Below are positions 16,335 through 25,022 of a stretch of DNA of 64,000 nucleotides, one piece after another. The position numbers and the translations under genes are program-made. The first letter of the stretch is position 1. Every line of letters begins with the position of its first letter. Below the pieces are notes generated by a model that searched no databases, was not told the origin of the DNA, and was given only the letters and a program-made list of their open reading frames with translations. This DNA is from Achromobacter denitrificans NBRC 15125 (GTDB lineage Bacteria; Pseudomonadota; Gammaproteobacteria; Burkholderiales; Burkholderiaceae_B): the NCBI RefSeq assembly GCF_001571365.1, contig NZ_BCTQ01000003.1:1-64000 (forward strand). The letters are read 5' to 3'.

Positions 16335-17614
16335 CCATTGCGGAAGGCGTGGTCCATGTCGGCGATCAGGTCCTCCTCGTGTTCCAGCCCGATGGAAATC
16401 CGGATCAGCCCCTCGGACACGCCGGCCGCGTCGCGCTCGGCCGCGGGCACGCCCGAATGCGTGGTGGACGCCGGATGGCAGATCAGCGATTCGGTGCCGC
16501 CCAGGCTCACGGCCGAGCGGAACAGGTGCAGCGCGTTGATGAAGCGGAACGCCCTGGCCCGCCCGCCTTCCAGCACGAAGGCGAAGGTCGAGCCCGGGCC
16601 CGTGCACTGGCGCTTGTAGACCTCCTGGTAGGCGCGGTCGGCGATCAGTTCCGGATGGTAGATCCGCAGCTTCTCGTGCGGATTGCCCGACAGCCATTGC
16701 GCCACCTTGGTGGCGGTGCGCGCCGCCTGCTTCATGCGCAGCACCACGGTTTCCATCGAACGCGTGATCATCCAGCAGGAATGGGGATCCAGCTGCGAGC
16801 CGAAGGCGCTGCGGATGGCGCGCACCTTCTTGATCAACTCTTTGCTGCCCGTGACGGCGCCCGCCACCAGGTCGCTGTGGCCACCCACGTATTTCGTGAG
16901 CGAATACACGCAGAGGTCCACGCCGTGCTCGGCCGGCTTCTGGAAGATGGGGCCCAGCAGCGTGTTGTCGCAGACCGAGATCGGGCGGTAGCCGTGCCGC
17001 CCCTCGAACGCGTCCAGCTCGTTCTTCATGGCCTCGAAGTCGATCAGCGCATTGGTCGGGTTGGCCGGCGTTTCCACGTAGAAGAGACGAACCGGCCCCT
17101 GGGCCGCGGCGGCCTCCAGCGCCTCGCGCATGCTGCTGGGCGACAGGCCGTCGCGGATGGGATGCGAACCGATGCCCCACTCCGGAAAGATCCGGGAGAT
17201 CAGGGTTTCGGTGCCCCCATACAGCGGCACCGACTGCACCAGCTGGTCGCCCGGGCGCAGGAACGCCAGGAAGACCGCGCTGATCGCCGACATGCCGCTG
17301 GAAGTCACGGCCGCGTCCTGCGAGCCGTCCAGCAGCGCCAGCCGGTCTTCCACGATTTCCAGGTTCGGGTGATTGAAGCGGCTGTACACCAGCCCCGCGG
17401 ATTCGCCCTGCGGCAGGGGCTTGCGGCCCGACACCAGGTCGAAGAATTCCGCCCCGTCCTCGGCCGAGCGGAAGGCGAAGGTGGAGGTCAGGAACACCGG
17501 CGGCTTGACGGCGCCCTCCGACAGGAAGGGGTCGAACCCGTAGGACATCATCTGCGTTTCCGCGTGCAGCGGGCGGCCGAAGATGTCCTTCTTGTGATAG
17601 CTGGAGTAACTCAT
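16331..17614 (-). CDS. PLP-dependent gamma-family lyase (cystathionine gamma-synthase/methionine gamma-lyase family)
   Basis: Acts on sulfur amino acids or related substrates in gamma- or beta-elimination/replacement. It has 427 residues from the ATG at 17614 (GAGAGAGG upstream); an in-frame ATG at 17761 would overlap the operator palindrome. Schiff-base Lys241 sits in SLTKYVGGHSD. The YSRFNHPN segment (residues 77-84) supplies phosphate-binding Tyr/Arg from the neighbouring subunit, and CDNTLLGP is at 215-222. The loop that holds Cys116 in Pseudomonas methionine gamma-lyase reads LYGGTETL here, so that Cys is absent and the reaction may not be strictly methionine gamma-lyase. The divergent Lrp regulator parallels the mdeR-mdeA arrangement. 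Exact substrate unknown. Confidence 0.88.
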   Translation of the reverse strand: MSYSSYHKKDIFGRPLHAETQMMSYGFDPFLSEGAVKPPVFLTSTFAFRSAEDGAEFFDLVSGRKPLPQGESAGLVYSRFNHPNLEIVEDRLALLDGSQDAAVTSSGMSAISAVFLAFLRPGDQLVQSVPLYGGTETLISRIFPEWGIGSHPIRDGLSPSSMREALEAAAAQGPVRLFYVETPANPTNALIDFEAMKNELDAFEGRHGYRPISVCDNTLLGPIFQKPAEHGVDLCVYSLTKYVGGHSDLVAGAVTGSKELIKKVRAIRSAFGSQLDPHSCWMITRSMETVVLRMKQAARTATKVAQWLSGNPHEKLRIYHPELIADRAYQEVYKRQCTGPGSTFAFVLEGGRARAFRFINALHLFRSAVSLGGTESLICHPASTTHSGVPAAERDAAGVSEGLIRISIGLEHEEDLIADMDHAFRNG

Positions 17615-17740
17615 GGTCTGCCTCTCTCGGTTTGCGGGTCGCGCATGCGAAAACGATAGCGCCGGCGGCCCGGGGATGCATGGCAGTATGGGCGCGCGCC
17701 GCGGCAATATTCTTTCCATTTCAACTGCCTGGCGGCGATA

Positions 17741-17761
17741 ATGGGAAACAACGTTTCCCAT
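17741..17761. promoter_or_regulatory. Perfect palindrome, likely Lrp operator
   Basis: ATGGGAAAC (17741-17749) and GTTTCCCAT (17753-17761) are perfect 9-bp inverted arms with spacer AAC. It lies in the divergent region between the PLP lyase (start 17614) and the Lrp gene, 12 nt before the chosen lrp ATG. Both arms contain an in-frame ATG for one of the genes, which misleads simple start calling. Position and symmetry suit binding by the Lrp dimer and autoregulation. Confidence 0.6.
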
Positions 17762-17773
17762 ATGAAGAATTTC

Positions 17774-18253
17774 ATGAAAGACACTGCCTCGTTACATCAA
17801 CTTGACGCGATCGATTGGAAAATCATGAAAATCCTTCAAGAAGATGGGCGGCTCAGCAACGCCGAGCTGGCCGAGCGCGTGTCGCTGTCCGCCTCCCCCT
17901 GCTGGAAGCGGCTGAAGCGGCTGGAAGCGTCCGGCGTGATCCGCGGCTACCAGGCCATCCTGGACCGCCGCGCGCTGGGCATGGGGGTGGTGGCCTTCGT
18001 CAGCATCTCGCTGGAAAACCACACGGAAAAGACCTGCCAGGCCTTCGAGGCCGGCGTGCTCGCCATGCCCGAGGTGCTCGCGTGCCACAACACCACGGGC
18101 CAGCACGATTACCTGCTGCACATCGTGGCGCGCGATTTCGACGCCTATTCGGAGTTCGTGCGCAATCGCCTGCGGCCCTTGCCGGGCGTGAAGGAGCTGT
18201 TGAGCACGCTATCGATGCACGAGGTCAAATCCTCGGCCAAGCTGCACCTGTAG
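17774..18253 (+). CDS. Lrp/AsnC-family transcriptional regulator
   Basis: Amino-acid-responsive regulator of 159 residues when started at the ATG at 17774, matching the family's usual 150-165. Upstream ATGs at 17741 and 17762 lie in or directly against the palindrome and lack ribosome sites. HTH: LDAIDWKIMKILQEDGRLSNAELAERVSLSASPCWKRLKRLEASGVI. The C-terminal RAM/AsnC domain has PEVLACHNTTGQHDYLLHIVARD and GVKELLSTLSMHEVK, which form the effector-binding dimer interface. Divergent from the PLP lyase, it most likely senses that enzyme's amino-acid substrate. Confidence 0.93.
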   Translation: MKDTASLHQLDAIDWKIMKILQEDGRLSNAELAERVSLSASPCWKRLKRLEASGVIRGYQAILDRRALGMGVVAFVSISLENHTEKTCQAFEAGVLAMPEVLACHNTTGQHDYLLHIVARDFDAYSEFVRNRLRPLPGVKELLSTLSMHEVKSSAKLHL

Positions 18254-18272
18254 CGCCGCCCCGCCGCTACAG
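18248..18272. terminator. Bidirectional hairpin containing both stop codons (lrp / wspR)
   Basis: CTGTAGCG (18248-18255) and CGCTACAG (18265-18272) form a perfect 8-bp stem with a 9-nt loop. Both facing genes end ...CTGTAG, so the stem is built from the two ends of the genes. There is no T-run. Confidence 0.45.
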
Positions 18273-19280
18273 CTCGCCGGGCACCACGCGGTTGCGGCCC
18301 TGCCGCTTGGCCTGGTAGAGGCCGCGGTCGGCCGCCTGGATCAGCTCGGTGCACAGCTGCTCGTCATGGGGCACGGCGGTGGCGGCGCCGATGCTCACCG
18401 TCAGCCAGGGGCCCGAGCCCGCGTCCTTCTGGGGAATCTGCATGGCCTCGACCGCGCGCCGCAGCTTTTCGGCCGCCAGCCGCGCGCTGCCGGCCGGCGT
18501 GCCCGGGAGCACCAGCGCGAACTCCTCGCCGCCGAAGCGCGCCGCCAGGTCGGTGGAGCGGTCGCAGCTGGCGAAAATGGTGCTGGCCACGCGCTTGAGG
18601 GCCTCGTCGCCCGCAATGTGGCCGTAGGTGTCGTTGTAGGACTTGAAGTGGTCCACGTCTATCATCAGCATGCTGATTTCGCGGCTGTCGCGGCGCGCGC
18701 GCTGCCATTCCGCGTTCAGGTATTCATCGAAATAGCGCCGGTTGCCCAGGCCGGTCAAGCCGTCGGAATTCGTGAGGCGGCGCAGTTCCATATTGCTTTC
18801 CAGCAGCTGCTGCTGGCTCTGGCGCAAGGCCTGGTAGGCCTCGTCGCGCTGCACCAGCGCCAGATAGGAGCGCGAGTGGTAGCGGATGCGCGCCACCAGC
18901 TCGATGGAGTCGGGCAGCTTCACCAGGTAATCGTTGGCCCCGGCCGAAAAGGCGGCGCTCTTGATCGCCGGGTCTTCCTTGGTGGACAGCACGATGATGG
19001 GGATGTCGCGCGTCACCGGATGGCTGCGGTATTCCTGCACCAGGCTCAGCCCGTCCACGCCCGGCAGCACCAGGTCCTGCAGGATCACGGTGGGACGCGT
19101 CTGGATCGCCACCGACAGCGCCTTTTCGGGATCCGAGCAGTAGTGGAAATCGATATTGCCCTCCGTGGCCAGCGCCCGCCTGATGGCTTCGCCGACCATC
19201 ACCTGATCGTCGACGAGCAACACCATGGCCGCATGCGAATGCAGGTTCGCCGAGGCCGAGCTGTCAATGGGAGGGTACAT
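18267..19280 (-). CDS. wspR: WspR: REC-GGDEF diguanylate cyclase response regulator
   Basis: Makes cyclic di-GMP when phosphorylated by WspE, promoting biofilm and surface growth. It has 337 residues; ATG at 19280 with AAGGA upstream. The REC domain covers residues ~18-135, with acidic pocket VDDQ and phospho-acceptor Asp69 ([13 protein letters not shown]). A linker coiled segment spans ~145-170. The GGDEF domain has [31 protein letters not shown], active site GGEEF (250-254) and inhibitory I-site RSTD (241-244), so product feedback should be present. It is the last gene of the wsp operon, 35 nt after wspF. Residue pattern and context make this assignment strong. Confidence 0.95.
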   Translation of the reverse strand: MYPPIDSSASANLHSHAAMVLLVDDQVMVGEAIRRALATEGNIDFHYCSDPEKALSVAIQTRPTVILQDLVLPGVDGLSLVQEYRSHPVTRDIPIIVLSTKEDPAIKSAAFSAGANDYLVKLPDSIELVARIRYHSRSYLALVQRDEAYQALRQSQQQLLESNMELRRLTNSDGLTGLGNRRYFDEYLNAEWQRARRDSREISMLMIDVDHFKSYNDTYGHIAGDEALKRVASTIFASCDRSTDLAARFGGEEFALVLPGTPAGSARLAAEKLRRAVEAMQIPQKDAGSGPWLTVSIGAATAVPHDEQLCTELIQAADRGLYQAKRQGRNRVVPGEL

Positions 19281-19315
19281 AGTCAGTCCTTCTTTTTTTG
19301 GCAATGTCCGGCCGC

Positions 19316-20326
19316 TCAGGCAAATGCCTGTATCAAGCGGGGAGCGATTTGGTCCAATGGGCAGATTTCCACGGCCGCCTGCATGGCCGCCGCGGCCTTG
19401 GGCATGCCGTACACGGCGCTGGTGGCCTGGTCCTGGGCGATGGTCAGGCAGCCGCGCTCGCGCAGCGCCCGCAGTCCGCGCGCGCCGTCCTGGCCCATGC
19501 CCGTCAGCAGCACGCCGACCACCCGGCCGCGCCAGTGCTGGGCCACGCTGTGGAAAAACACGTCGATGGAAGGCCGGTACAGGCTTTCCTTGGGATCTTC
19601 GGCATACCGCAGCGTACCATCGGCCAACAGGCGCAGATGGTCGCCGGTGCCGGCCAGCAGTATCTGGCCGGGCGCGGGCGACTCGCCTTCGCGCACCAGC
19701 CGCACCGGCAAGGCCGCCTGGTCGTTGAGCCAATCGGCCATGCCCGCGGCGAACGATGCGTCCACGTGCTGCACCAGCACGATGCCCGCGGGAAAGTTCG
19801 CCGGGACGCCGGCCAGCAGCTGCGCCAGCGCCGCGGGGCCGCCGGCCGAGGCGCCGATCACCAGCAGGCGCCGCGGATCCGCCTGCGGCCCCGGCCCGGC
19901 CACGGGGCTCAAGGCGGGGCGCTTGCCGTAGCGGCCGATCAGCCAGCCGATATTGCGGATCTTGCGCAGCAGGGGCGCGGCCGCGGTGCGCAAGTCGGCG
20001 CAGCCCGCCACCGGCGTGTCGGCGGCGTCCAGCGCGCCGTGGCCCATCGCGTCGAACACGCGCGAGGTATGGCGCGCGACGTCCGCCGTGACCACCACGA
20101 TGGCACAGGGCGTTTCGGCCATGATGCGGCGCGTGGCCTCCACGCCGTCCATGACGGGCATGATCAGGTCCATCAGCACCAGGTCCGGCCGGTCGCGGGC
20201 GCACAGGTCCACGGCCTCCTGGCCGTTGGCCGCCACCCACGCCACCTGGAGCTCCGGCTCCAGCGCGATCGCTCGCCGCAGCATTTCCACCGCCAGCGGC
20301 ATATCGTTGACGATCCCGATTCTCAC
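19316..20326 (-). CDS. wspF: WspF: CheB-like methylesterase response regulator
   Basis: Removes methyl groups from WspA, damping the Wsp signal; loss in Pseudomonas gives high c-di-GMP. It has 336 residues and a GTG start at 20326 that overlaps the wspE stop by 4 nt (GTGA). REC domain with Asp53 ([13 protein letters not shown]). The C-terminal methylesterase domain has its catalytic triad Ser160 (IGASAGG), His187 (LVQHVD) and Asp280 (GMGQDG), all intact. The gene is therefore apparently functional and not one of the truncated wspF alleles seen in hyper-biofilm variants. Confidence 0.95.
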   Translation of the reverse strand: MRIGIVNDMPLAVEMLRRAIALEPELQVAWVAANGQEAVDLCARDRPDLVLMDLIMPVMDGVEATRRIMAETPCAIVVVTADVARHTSRVFDAMGHGALDAADTPVAGCADLRTAAAPLLRKIRNIGWLIGRYGKRPALSPVAGPGPQADPRRLLVIGASAGGPAALAQLLAGVPANFPAGIVLVQHVDASFAAGMADWLNDQAALPVRLVREGESPAPGQILLAGTGDHLRLLADGTLRYAEDPKESLYRPSIDVFFHSVAQHWRGRVVGVLLTGMGQDGARGLRALRERGCLTIAQDQATSAVYGMPKAAAAMQAAVEICPLDQIAPRLIQAFA

Positions 20327-22596
20327 GTGCTCGCCTTCCCGATCAGGTCTTCCACGGCATCGAGCAGCGCATCGTCATGGAAGCTGCCCTTGGCCAGATA
20401 ATAATCGGCGCCGGCGTCCAGCCCGCGCCGCCGGTCCTCTTCGCGGTCCTTGTAGGACACCACCATGACCGGCAGGGAGCGCAGCCCCGGGTCGGCCTTG
20501 ATGCACGACACGAGTTCGATGCCGTCCATGCGCGGCATGTCCACGTCGGTCACGACCAGGTCGAACGGCTCGCTGCGCAGCATGTTCCAGCCGTCCATGC
20601 CGTCCACCGCCACGACCACGTCGAAGCCGCGGTTCAACAGCAGCTTGCGCTCCAGTTCGCGCACCGTGAGCGAATCGTCCACCACCAGCACGCGCTTGCG
20701 GCGGCGCGCCTGGGCCGAGGCCCCCGGCCCGTCCACGCGGGCCAGCCGCCCGCCCTCCACCAGCTTCTGCACCGACCGCAGCATGTCTTCCACGTCGAGG
20801 ATCAGCAGCGGCGTGCCGTCGTCCATCAGCGAGCCCGCCATCACGTCCTGCACCTTGCCCAGGCGCGGATCCAGCGGCTGCACCACCAGCGTGCGCTCGC
20901 CCACGTAGCGGTCCACGGCGATGCCGTAGAGCCGGTCGTGGTCGCCCACGAGCACCACGCAGACCGTCTCGGAGAACGGCGCGGGCTCGGCCGCGCTGAG
21001 GATCTGGCGCGCAGAGACCAGCCCGACCTGGCGGTCCATGAACCGGAAATGCTGGTGGCCTTCCAGCTGTTCGATGTCCTCGGCGCGCACTTGCAGCGCA
21101 TGATTGACGTAGGCCAGCGGAAACGCGTAGATCTCGTCCTGCACTTCGACCAGCAGGCTGCGCACCACCGACAGCGACAGCGGCATTTCCAGCATGAAGC
21201 GCGTGCCCTGCCCGGCCTGCTGATGAATGCGCACGGCGCCGCGCAGCTGCCGCGCCATGGTCTGCACCACGTCCAGCCCCACGCCGCGGCCCGAGATCTC
21301 GGTGACCTCGCCGCGCGTGCTGAACCCGGACAGGAACAGGAATTCCAGCAGCTCCGCCTCGGTCAGGCGCGCGGCCGTCTCCGGGCTGGCCAGCTTGCGC
21401 CGCACTACCTCGCCGCGCAGCCGCTCCGGCGAAATGCCGGCGCCGTCGTCGCTCAATTCGATCAACAGCATGCCGGCCGCGTGGCGCGCCGACAGCCGGA
21501 TCAGGCCCTCGGGCGGCTTGCCCGCCGCCACCCGGGACGCGGGCATTTCTATGCCGTGGTCCACCGCGTTGCGCAGCAGATGGGTCAGCGGCGCATCCAG
21601 CTTTTCCAGGATGTCGCGGTCCACCTGCGTGGACTCGCCCTCGATTTCCAGCCGGACCTGCTTGCCCAGCGAACGGCCCAGGTCACGCACCATACGCGCC
21701 AGGCCGCCCACGCCGTCGCCGAAGGGGCGCATGCGGCAGGCCAGCGCGGTGTCGTAGAGGCGCTGGGCCAGGTGGCCCATGCGCCAGCCGAATTCGTCGA
21801 CCTCGCTGGCGCGCTGCGACAATTCCTGCTGGCATTGCTCGACGATGCGCTGCGCGTCGTCCAGCGCCGCCTGCGCGCGCGCGTCCAGGGCCTGCCCGGC
21901 CAGCGCGGCGCGCACGCCGTCCAGCGCCTGTACCGCCCCCGCCTGCATGCGCCGCAGCCGCAGCAGCGACGCGCCATACGGCGCGATCCAGTGCGATTCC
22001 ACCAGCGTCTCGCTGGACAGCCCCAGCAGCTTGTTCAAGGTGTCGGCGGTGACGCGCAGCACCCGCTCGCCGTCGCCCAGCCCCAGATCGGTGCTGCGCC
22101 GCGTCGGGGCCGAGGGCGAGGCCGCGGCAGGCGCGGGCTCGTCCAGCGCCGGGATCGGCGGCAGGAAGTCGGAAGGCCGGGGCGCGCGCGGCGCGGCGGG
22201 CGCGGGCGGCTGCGCATGGGCCGCGCCGCTCAGGCGCGCCACCAGCGCGTCGATCTCGCCGCCCAGCTCGGTGCCCGGCGTGGCCACGCGCTGCAGCAGG
22301 TCGGCGCCCAGCAGCAAGGCGTCGATGTCGGCGGCCTGCAAACGCAGGCGGCCTTCCTTCGCCTCGACCAGGCAGTCCTCCATGGCGTGCGCGATGCGCA
22401 CGGCGGGATGCAGGTCCACGATGCGGGCGGCGCCCTTGAGCGAATGCGCGGCCCGCATGCAGGCTTCCAGCTGCGGCGCCGAGGTCGGATCGTGCTCCAG
22501 CGCCAGCAGGCCGTTGTTCAGCACCTGCACCTGGGTGCGGGTTTCGAGCTGGAACAATTCCAGGAGCGACGCGTCGCGCATCTGTTCCGGGTTCAC
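20323..22596 (-). CDS. wspE: WspE: CheA-type histidine kinase with C-terminal receiver
   Basis: Central kinase of the Wsp system, phosphorylating WspR and WspF. Start set at GTG 22596, which overlaps the wspD stop (GTGA) and gives 757 residues, the usual WspE length; upstream open sequence is a shadow of wspD. The Hpt domain carries phosphorylatable His51 ([12 protein letters not shown]). The dimerisation/HATPase region has [20 protein letters not shown] and [10 protein letters not shown], followed by a CheW-like P5 domain. A C-terminal REC domain ([30 protein letters not shown]) ends the protein. Confidence 0.95.
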   Translation of the reverse strand: MNPEQMRDASLLELFQLETRTQVQVLNNGLLALEHDPTSAPQLEACMRAAHSLKGAARIVDLHPAVRIAHAMEDCLVEAKEGRLRLQAADIDALLLGADLLQRVATPGTELGGEIDALVARLSGAAHAQPPAPAAPRAPRPSDFLPPIPALDEPAPAAASPSAPTRRSTDLGLGDGERVLRVTADTLNKLLGLSSETLVESHWIAPYGASLLRLRRMQAGAVQALDGVRAALAGQALDARAQAALDDAQRIVEQCQQELSQRASEVDEFGWRMGHLAQRLYDTALACRMRPFGDGVGGLARMVRDLGRSLGKQVRLEIEGESTQVDRDILEKLDAPLTHLLRNAVDHGIEMPASRVAAGKPPEGLIRLSARHAAGMLLIELSDDGAGISPERLRGEVVRRKLASPETAARLTEAELLEFLFLSGFSTRGEVTEISGRGVGLDVVQTMARQLRGAVRIHQQAGQGTRFMLEMPLSLSVVRSLLVEVQDEIYAFPLAYVNHALQVRAEDIEQLEGHQHFRFMDRQVGLVSARQILSAAEPAPFSETVCVVLVGDHDRLYGIAVDRYVGERTLVVQPLDPRLGKVQDVMAGSLMDDGTPLLILDVEDMLRSVQKLVEGGRLARVDGPGASAQARRRKRVLVVDDSLTVRELERKLLLNRGFDVVVAVDGMDGWNMLRSEPFDLVVTDVDMPRMDGIELVSCIKADPGLRSLPVMVVSYKDREEDRRRGLDAGADYYLAKGSFHDDALLDAVEDLIGKAST

Positions 22597-23255
22597 GCCA
22601 GGCTCCGTTCCAAAGCTTGCATCAGCAAGGTCTCGTCCAAGACGCCCACGGCGCGGCCGCCGCAGCGCGCCACCCCGCGCGAATACTTCAGGCTCGCGCC
22701 CTCCACCGTGGCGGGCAGCGGCTCCAGCCGGCCGAGATCGACCGAGTGGATGCCCTCCACCTCGTCCACCGGCAGCACCACCGCCCGGCCGGCCCCGCCG
22801 AGGATCAGCATGCGCGCGGCCGCCGGGCGCTCGCGCGCCTGCGCCATCGCATCCAGGCCCAGCAGCCGGGGCAGCGACACACAGACGGTGAGCGTGCCGC
22901 GCACGTTGGCCACGCCCAGCATCGCAGGATCGCGGCGATGCGGCAAGCCCAGGATGCGGCGCATGCCGGCCACTTCGTCCAGCGCGCGGGTCGGCAATGC
23001 CAGCCATTCGCGCTGCACGCGGAACACGAGCAGCGAGGAAAGGTCGCCCCGTTCCTGCGTGCCGGCGGCGGCGTCGTCGCCGTCTTCCATCTGCGGCGGC
23101 AGGCGGTCCAGGATGCGCTTGGCCGCCGCGGCGTAGACGGGACAGTTGCGGCAATGCACGTGCGCCGGCAGCTGCGGACAGCTTTTGTCGCCGCGGATGC
23201 CGATGCGGTTCCAGCAGTCGTCCACGTCGGACAGGATGCCCAGGGGTTCAGTCAC
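22593..23255 (-). CDS. wspD: WspD: CheW-like coupling protein
   Basis: Couples the receptor WspA to WspE. It has 220 residues from GTG 23255, with GAGGAGG 6-12 nt upstream and an 8-nt overlap with the wspC end. The ~70-residue N-terminal part is Cys-containing (DKSCPQLPAHVHCRNCPVYAAAAKRILDRLP), as in WspD of pseudomonads. It is followed by a CheW domain (LLVFRVQREWLALPTRALDEVAGMRRILGLPHR, MLGVANVRGTLTVCVSLPRLLGL). The Cys cluster (C-x10-C-x2-C) may bind metal; its role is unknown. Confidence 0.93.
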   Translation of the reverse strand: MTEPLGILSDVDDCWNRIGIRGDKSCPQLPAHVHCRNCPVYAAAAKRILDRLPPQMEDGDDAAAGTQERGDLSSLLVFRVQREWLALPTRALDEVAGMRRILGLPHRRDPAMLGVANVRGTLTVCVSLPRLLGLDAMAQARERPAAARMLILGGAGRAVVLPVDEVEGIHSVDLGRLEPLPATVEGASLKYSRGVARCGGRAVGVLDETLLMQALERSLA

Positions 23256-24510
23256 GTCGCGCCTCCTCGCGCGCCGCGCGCGCCTGCAGGCGGCGGGCGC
23301 CTTCGTGGTCGCCGTCGGACGCGACCAGCGCGGCCAGGTGCAGCAGGGCCTTGCGGTGCGTCGGATCCAGGTAGAGCGCCTTGCGGTACGCGGCCTGGGC
23401 CTGGCGCGCCTCGCCCGCGGCATCCTGCAGCAACCCTTGCAGGTACAGGGCCTCGGCGCTGGCGCCGTGCGCATCGAGATGCAGCCGGCACTGCGCCATG
23501 GCGTCGCTCACCCGCCCCTGGTCCGCCAGTGCGGCAATGCGACGCAGCGATTCCTGCGCGCCCTGCTCCGCCGACGGCGCGGCGGGCATCGCAGCCCGCG
23601 GCAGCGGCAGGCCGGACGCCGGCGCCTGCGGCATCGGCCGCCTGGGCGGCGTCCAGGCGTGCACCAGGGGCCGCGCGGGCGGCGGCGCGGGCGCGGCCGC
23701 CGGAGGCGCCGAAGGGCGCGCCTGGAAGGCGAACGACCGCGCCAGCGGCACCGCCGGCAGCCGGCGCGCGGTCAGCAGGCTGGTTTCGGCGGGGCCGACG
23801 AACAGCGCGCCGTCGTCCCGCGTGAACCGCAGCAGCACCTGCACGGCGCGTTCCTGGGTGGCCGCGTCGAAATAGATGAGCAGGTTGCGGCAAAAGACGA
23901 AATCGTACGGCGCCGCGCCGGCCAGCAGGCCGGCGTCGAACAGGTTGCCGGCGCGGAACCGGACGCGGTCCGCCACCTGCGCGGCGAGCCGGTGGCCATC
24001 GGCCGTCTCGGTGAAATAGCGGTCACGGTAGGCCAGACCGTCGCCCCGGAACGAGTTGCGGCCGTACAAAGCGCGCTGCGCGAATTCGATCATGCGCTGG
24101 CTGATGTCGACCGCGTCGACCTGGAAACGCTCGGCCGGCACGCCCGCGTCCAGCAGGGCCATGACAATGGAATACGGCTCTTCGCCGCTGGAGCAAGGCA
24201 GGCTCAGCACGCGCAGCACGCGGTTCTCGGCGCCCGCGGCGTACAGGCGCTCGCGCGCCAGCGCGGCCATCGCGGCCTGCGATTCGGGATACCGGAAGAA
24301 CCAGGTCTCCGGCACGATGACGGCTTCGATCAGCTGCTGCATTTCGTCGGGCGAGGCCTGGGCCTGCAACAGATAGTCGCGCTCGTCCTCGACCCCGGCC
24401 GCGCCCATCCGGCGCCGCACCGCGCGCTCCACGGCGGCGCGGCCGATGGAGCCGCTGTCCAGCCCCATCCGCCGCTTGAGCAGCGCGCTGAAGTCGTCGA
24501 TCAGCATCAT
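23248..24510 (-). CDS. wspC: WspC: CheR-like methyltransferase with TPR
   Basis: Methylates glutamates of WspA using SAM. It has 420 residues; ATG 24510 overlaps the wspB stop (ATGA). The N-terminal CheR helical domain is followed by the SAM-binding Rossmann fold (VLRVLSLPCSSGEEPYSIVMALLDAG, VDAVDISQRMIEFAQRALYG, FVFCRNLLIYFD). A Pro/Ala-rich linker at ~265-315 leads to C-terminal TPR-like repeats (AEALYLQGLLQDAAGEARQAQAAYRKALYLDPTHRKAL), the layout typical of WspC. Confidence 0.94.
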   Translation of the reverse strand: MMLIDDFSALLKRRMGLDSGSIGRAAVERAVRRRMGAAGVEDERDYLLQAQASPDEMQQLIEAVIVPETWFFRYPESQAAMAALARERLYAAGAENRVLRVLSLPCSSGEEPYSIVMALLDAGVPAERFQVDAVDISQRMIEFAQRALYGRNSFRGDGLAYRDRYFTETADGHRLAAQVADRVRFRAGNLFDAGLLAGAAPYDFVFCRNLLIYFDAATQERAVQVLLRFTRDDGALFVGPAETSLLTARRLPAVPLARSFAFQARPSAPPAAAPAPPPARPLVHAWTPPRRPMPQAPASGLPLPRAAMPAAPSAEQGAQESLRRIAALADQGRVSDAMAQCRLHLDAHGASAEALYLQGLLQDAAGEARQAQAAYRKALYLDPTHRKALLHLAALVASDGDHEGARRLQARAAREEARRD

Positions 24511-25022
24511 GGCCGCGCCTCGCCGTCGGGAAACAGCAGCGCGCGCACCGGCGCGGGCAACAGCTCGTCCACGGTCACGGCCTGCACCATGCCGCGGGCG
24601 TCGCTCAGCACCGGCCCCAGGTAGCGCGCGCCGGGATTGTCCAGGCCGCCGGGCTGGAAGGCGGCGGGATCGAAGTGCGCCGTCTCGGTCGCCTGCTCCA
24701 GGATCAGTCCCAGCAGGCGCTCGCCCGCCCCCGGGCCGGGCCGGTAGCGCAACAGGGCCAGGCGCGTGCTGGTCACGGCGGCGGCGGCGCCCCGCCCGGC
24801 CAGCGCGCTCATGTCGATGACCGGCACCGACGCGCCCCGGCGGTCCAGCAGGCCCGCCACCCAGGCGGGCGCGCCGGGCACCTGCTTCAGGACGCGCAGG
24901 CCCAGCACCTCGGCCACGCCGCCCGCCTCCAGCGCATAGCGGTCCTCGCCGATGCGAAAGAGCAGGTACAGCCGGCGTCCGGCCGCCGCGCGGGGAGCGT
25001 GGTCCGCCATGGCCGTCGTCAC
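24507..25022 (-). CDS. wspB: WspB: CheW-like coupling protein
   Basis: Second CheW-type scaffold of the Wsp array, 171 residues. The GTG at 25022 overlaps the wspA stop (GTGA). CheW fold: [58 protein letters not shown], then the [11 protein letters not shown] strand. It differs from WspD by lacking the Cys-rich N-terminus. In Pseudomonas WspB and WspD are both needed for receptor function. Confidence 0.93.
   Translation of the reverse strand: MTTAMADHAPRAAAGRRLYLLFRIGEDRYALEAGGVAEVLGLRVLKQVPGAPAWVAGLLDRRGASVPVIDMSALAGRGAAAAVTSTRLALLRYRPGPGAGERLLGLILEQATETAHFDPAAFQPGGLDNPGARYLGPVLSDARGMVQAVTVDELLPAPVRALLFPDGEARP

Noticed and set aside
19281-20240. Extension of wspR upstream to 20240
   Set aside because: The extended frame is an out-of-frame reading of wspF. 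ATG 19280 has a ribosome site and gives the normal 337-residue WspR.
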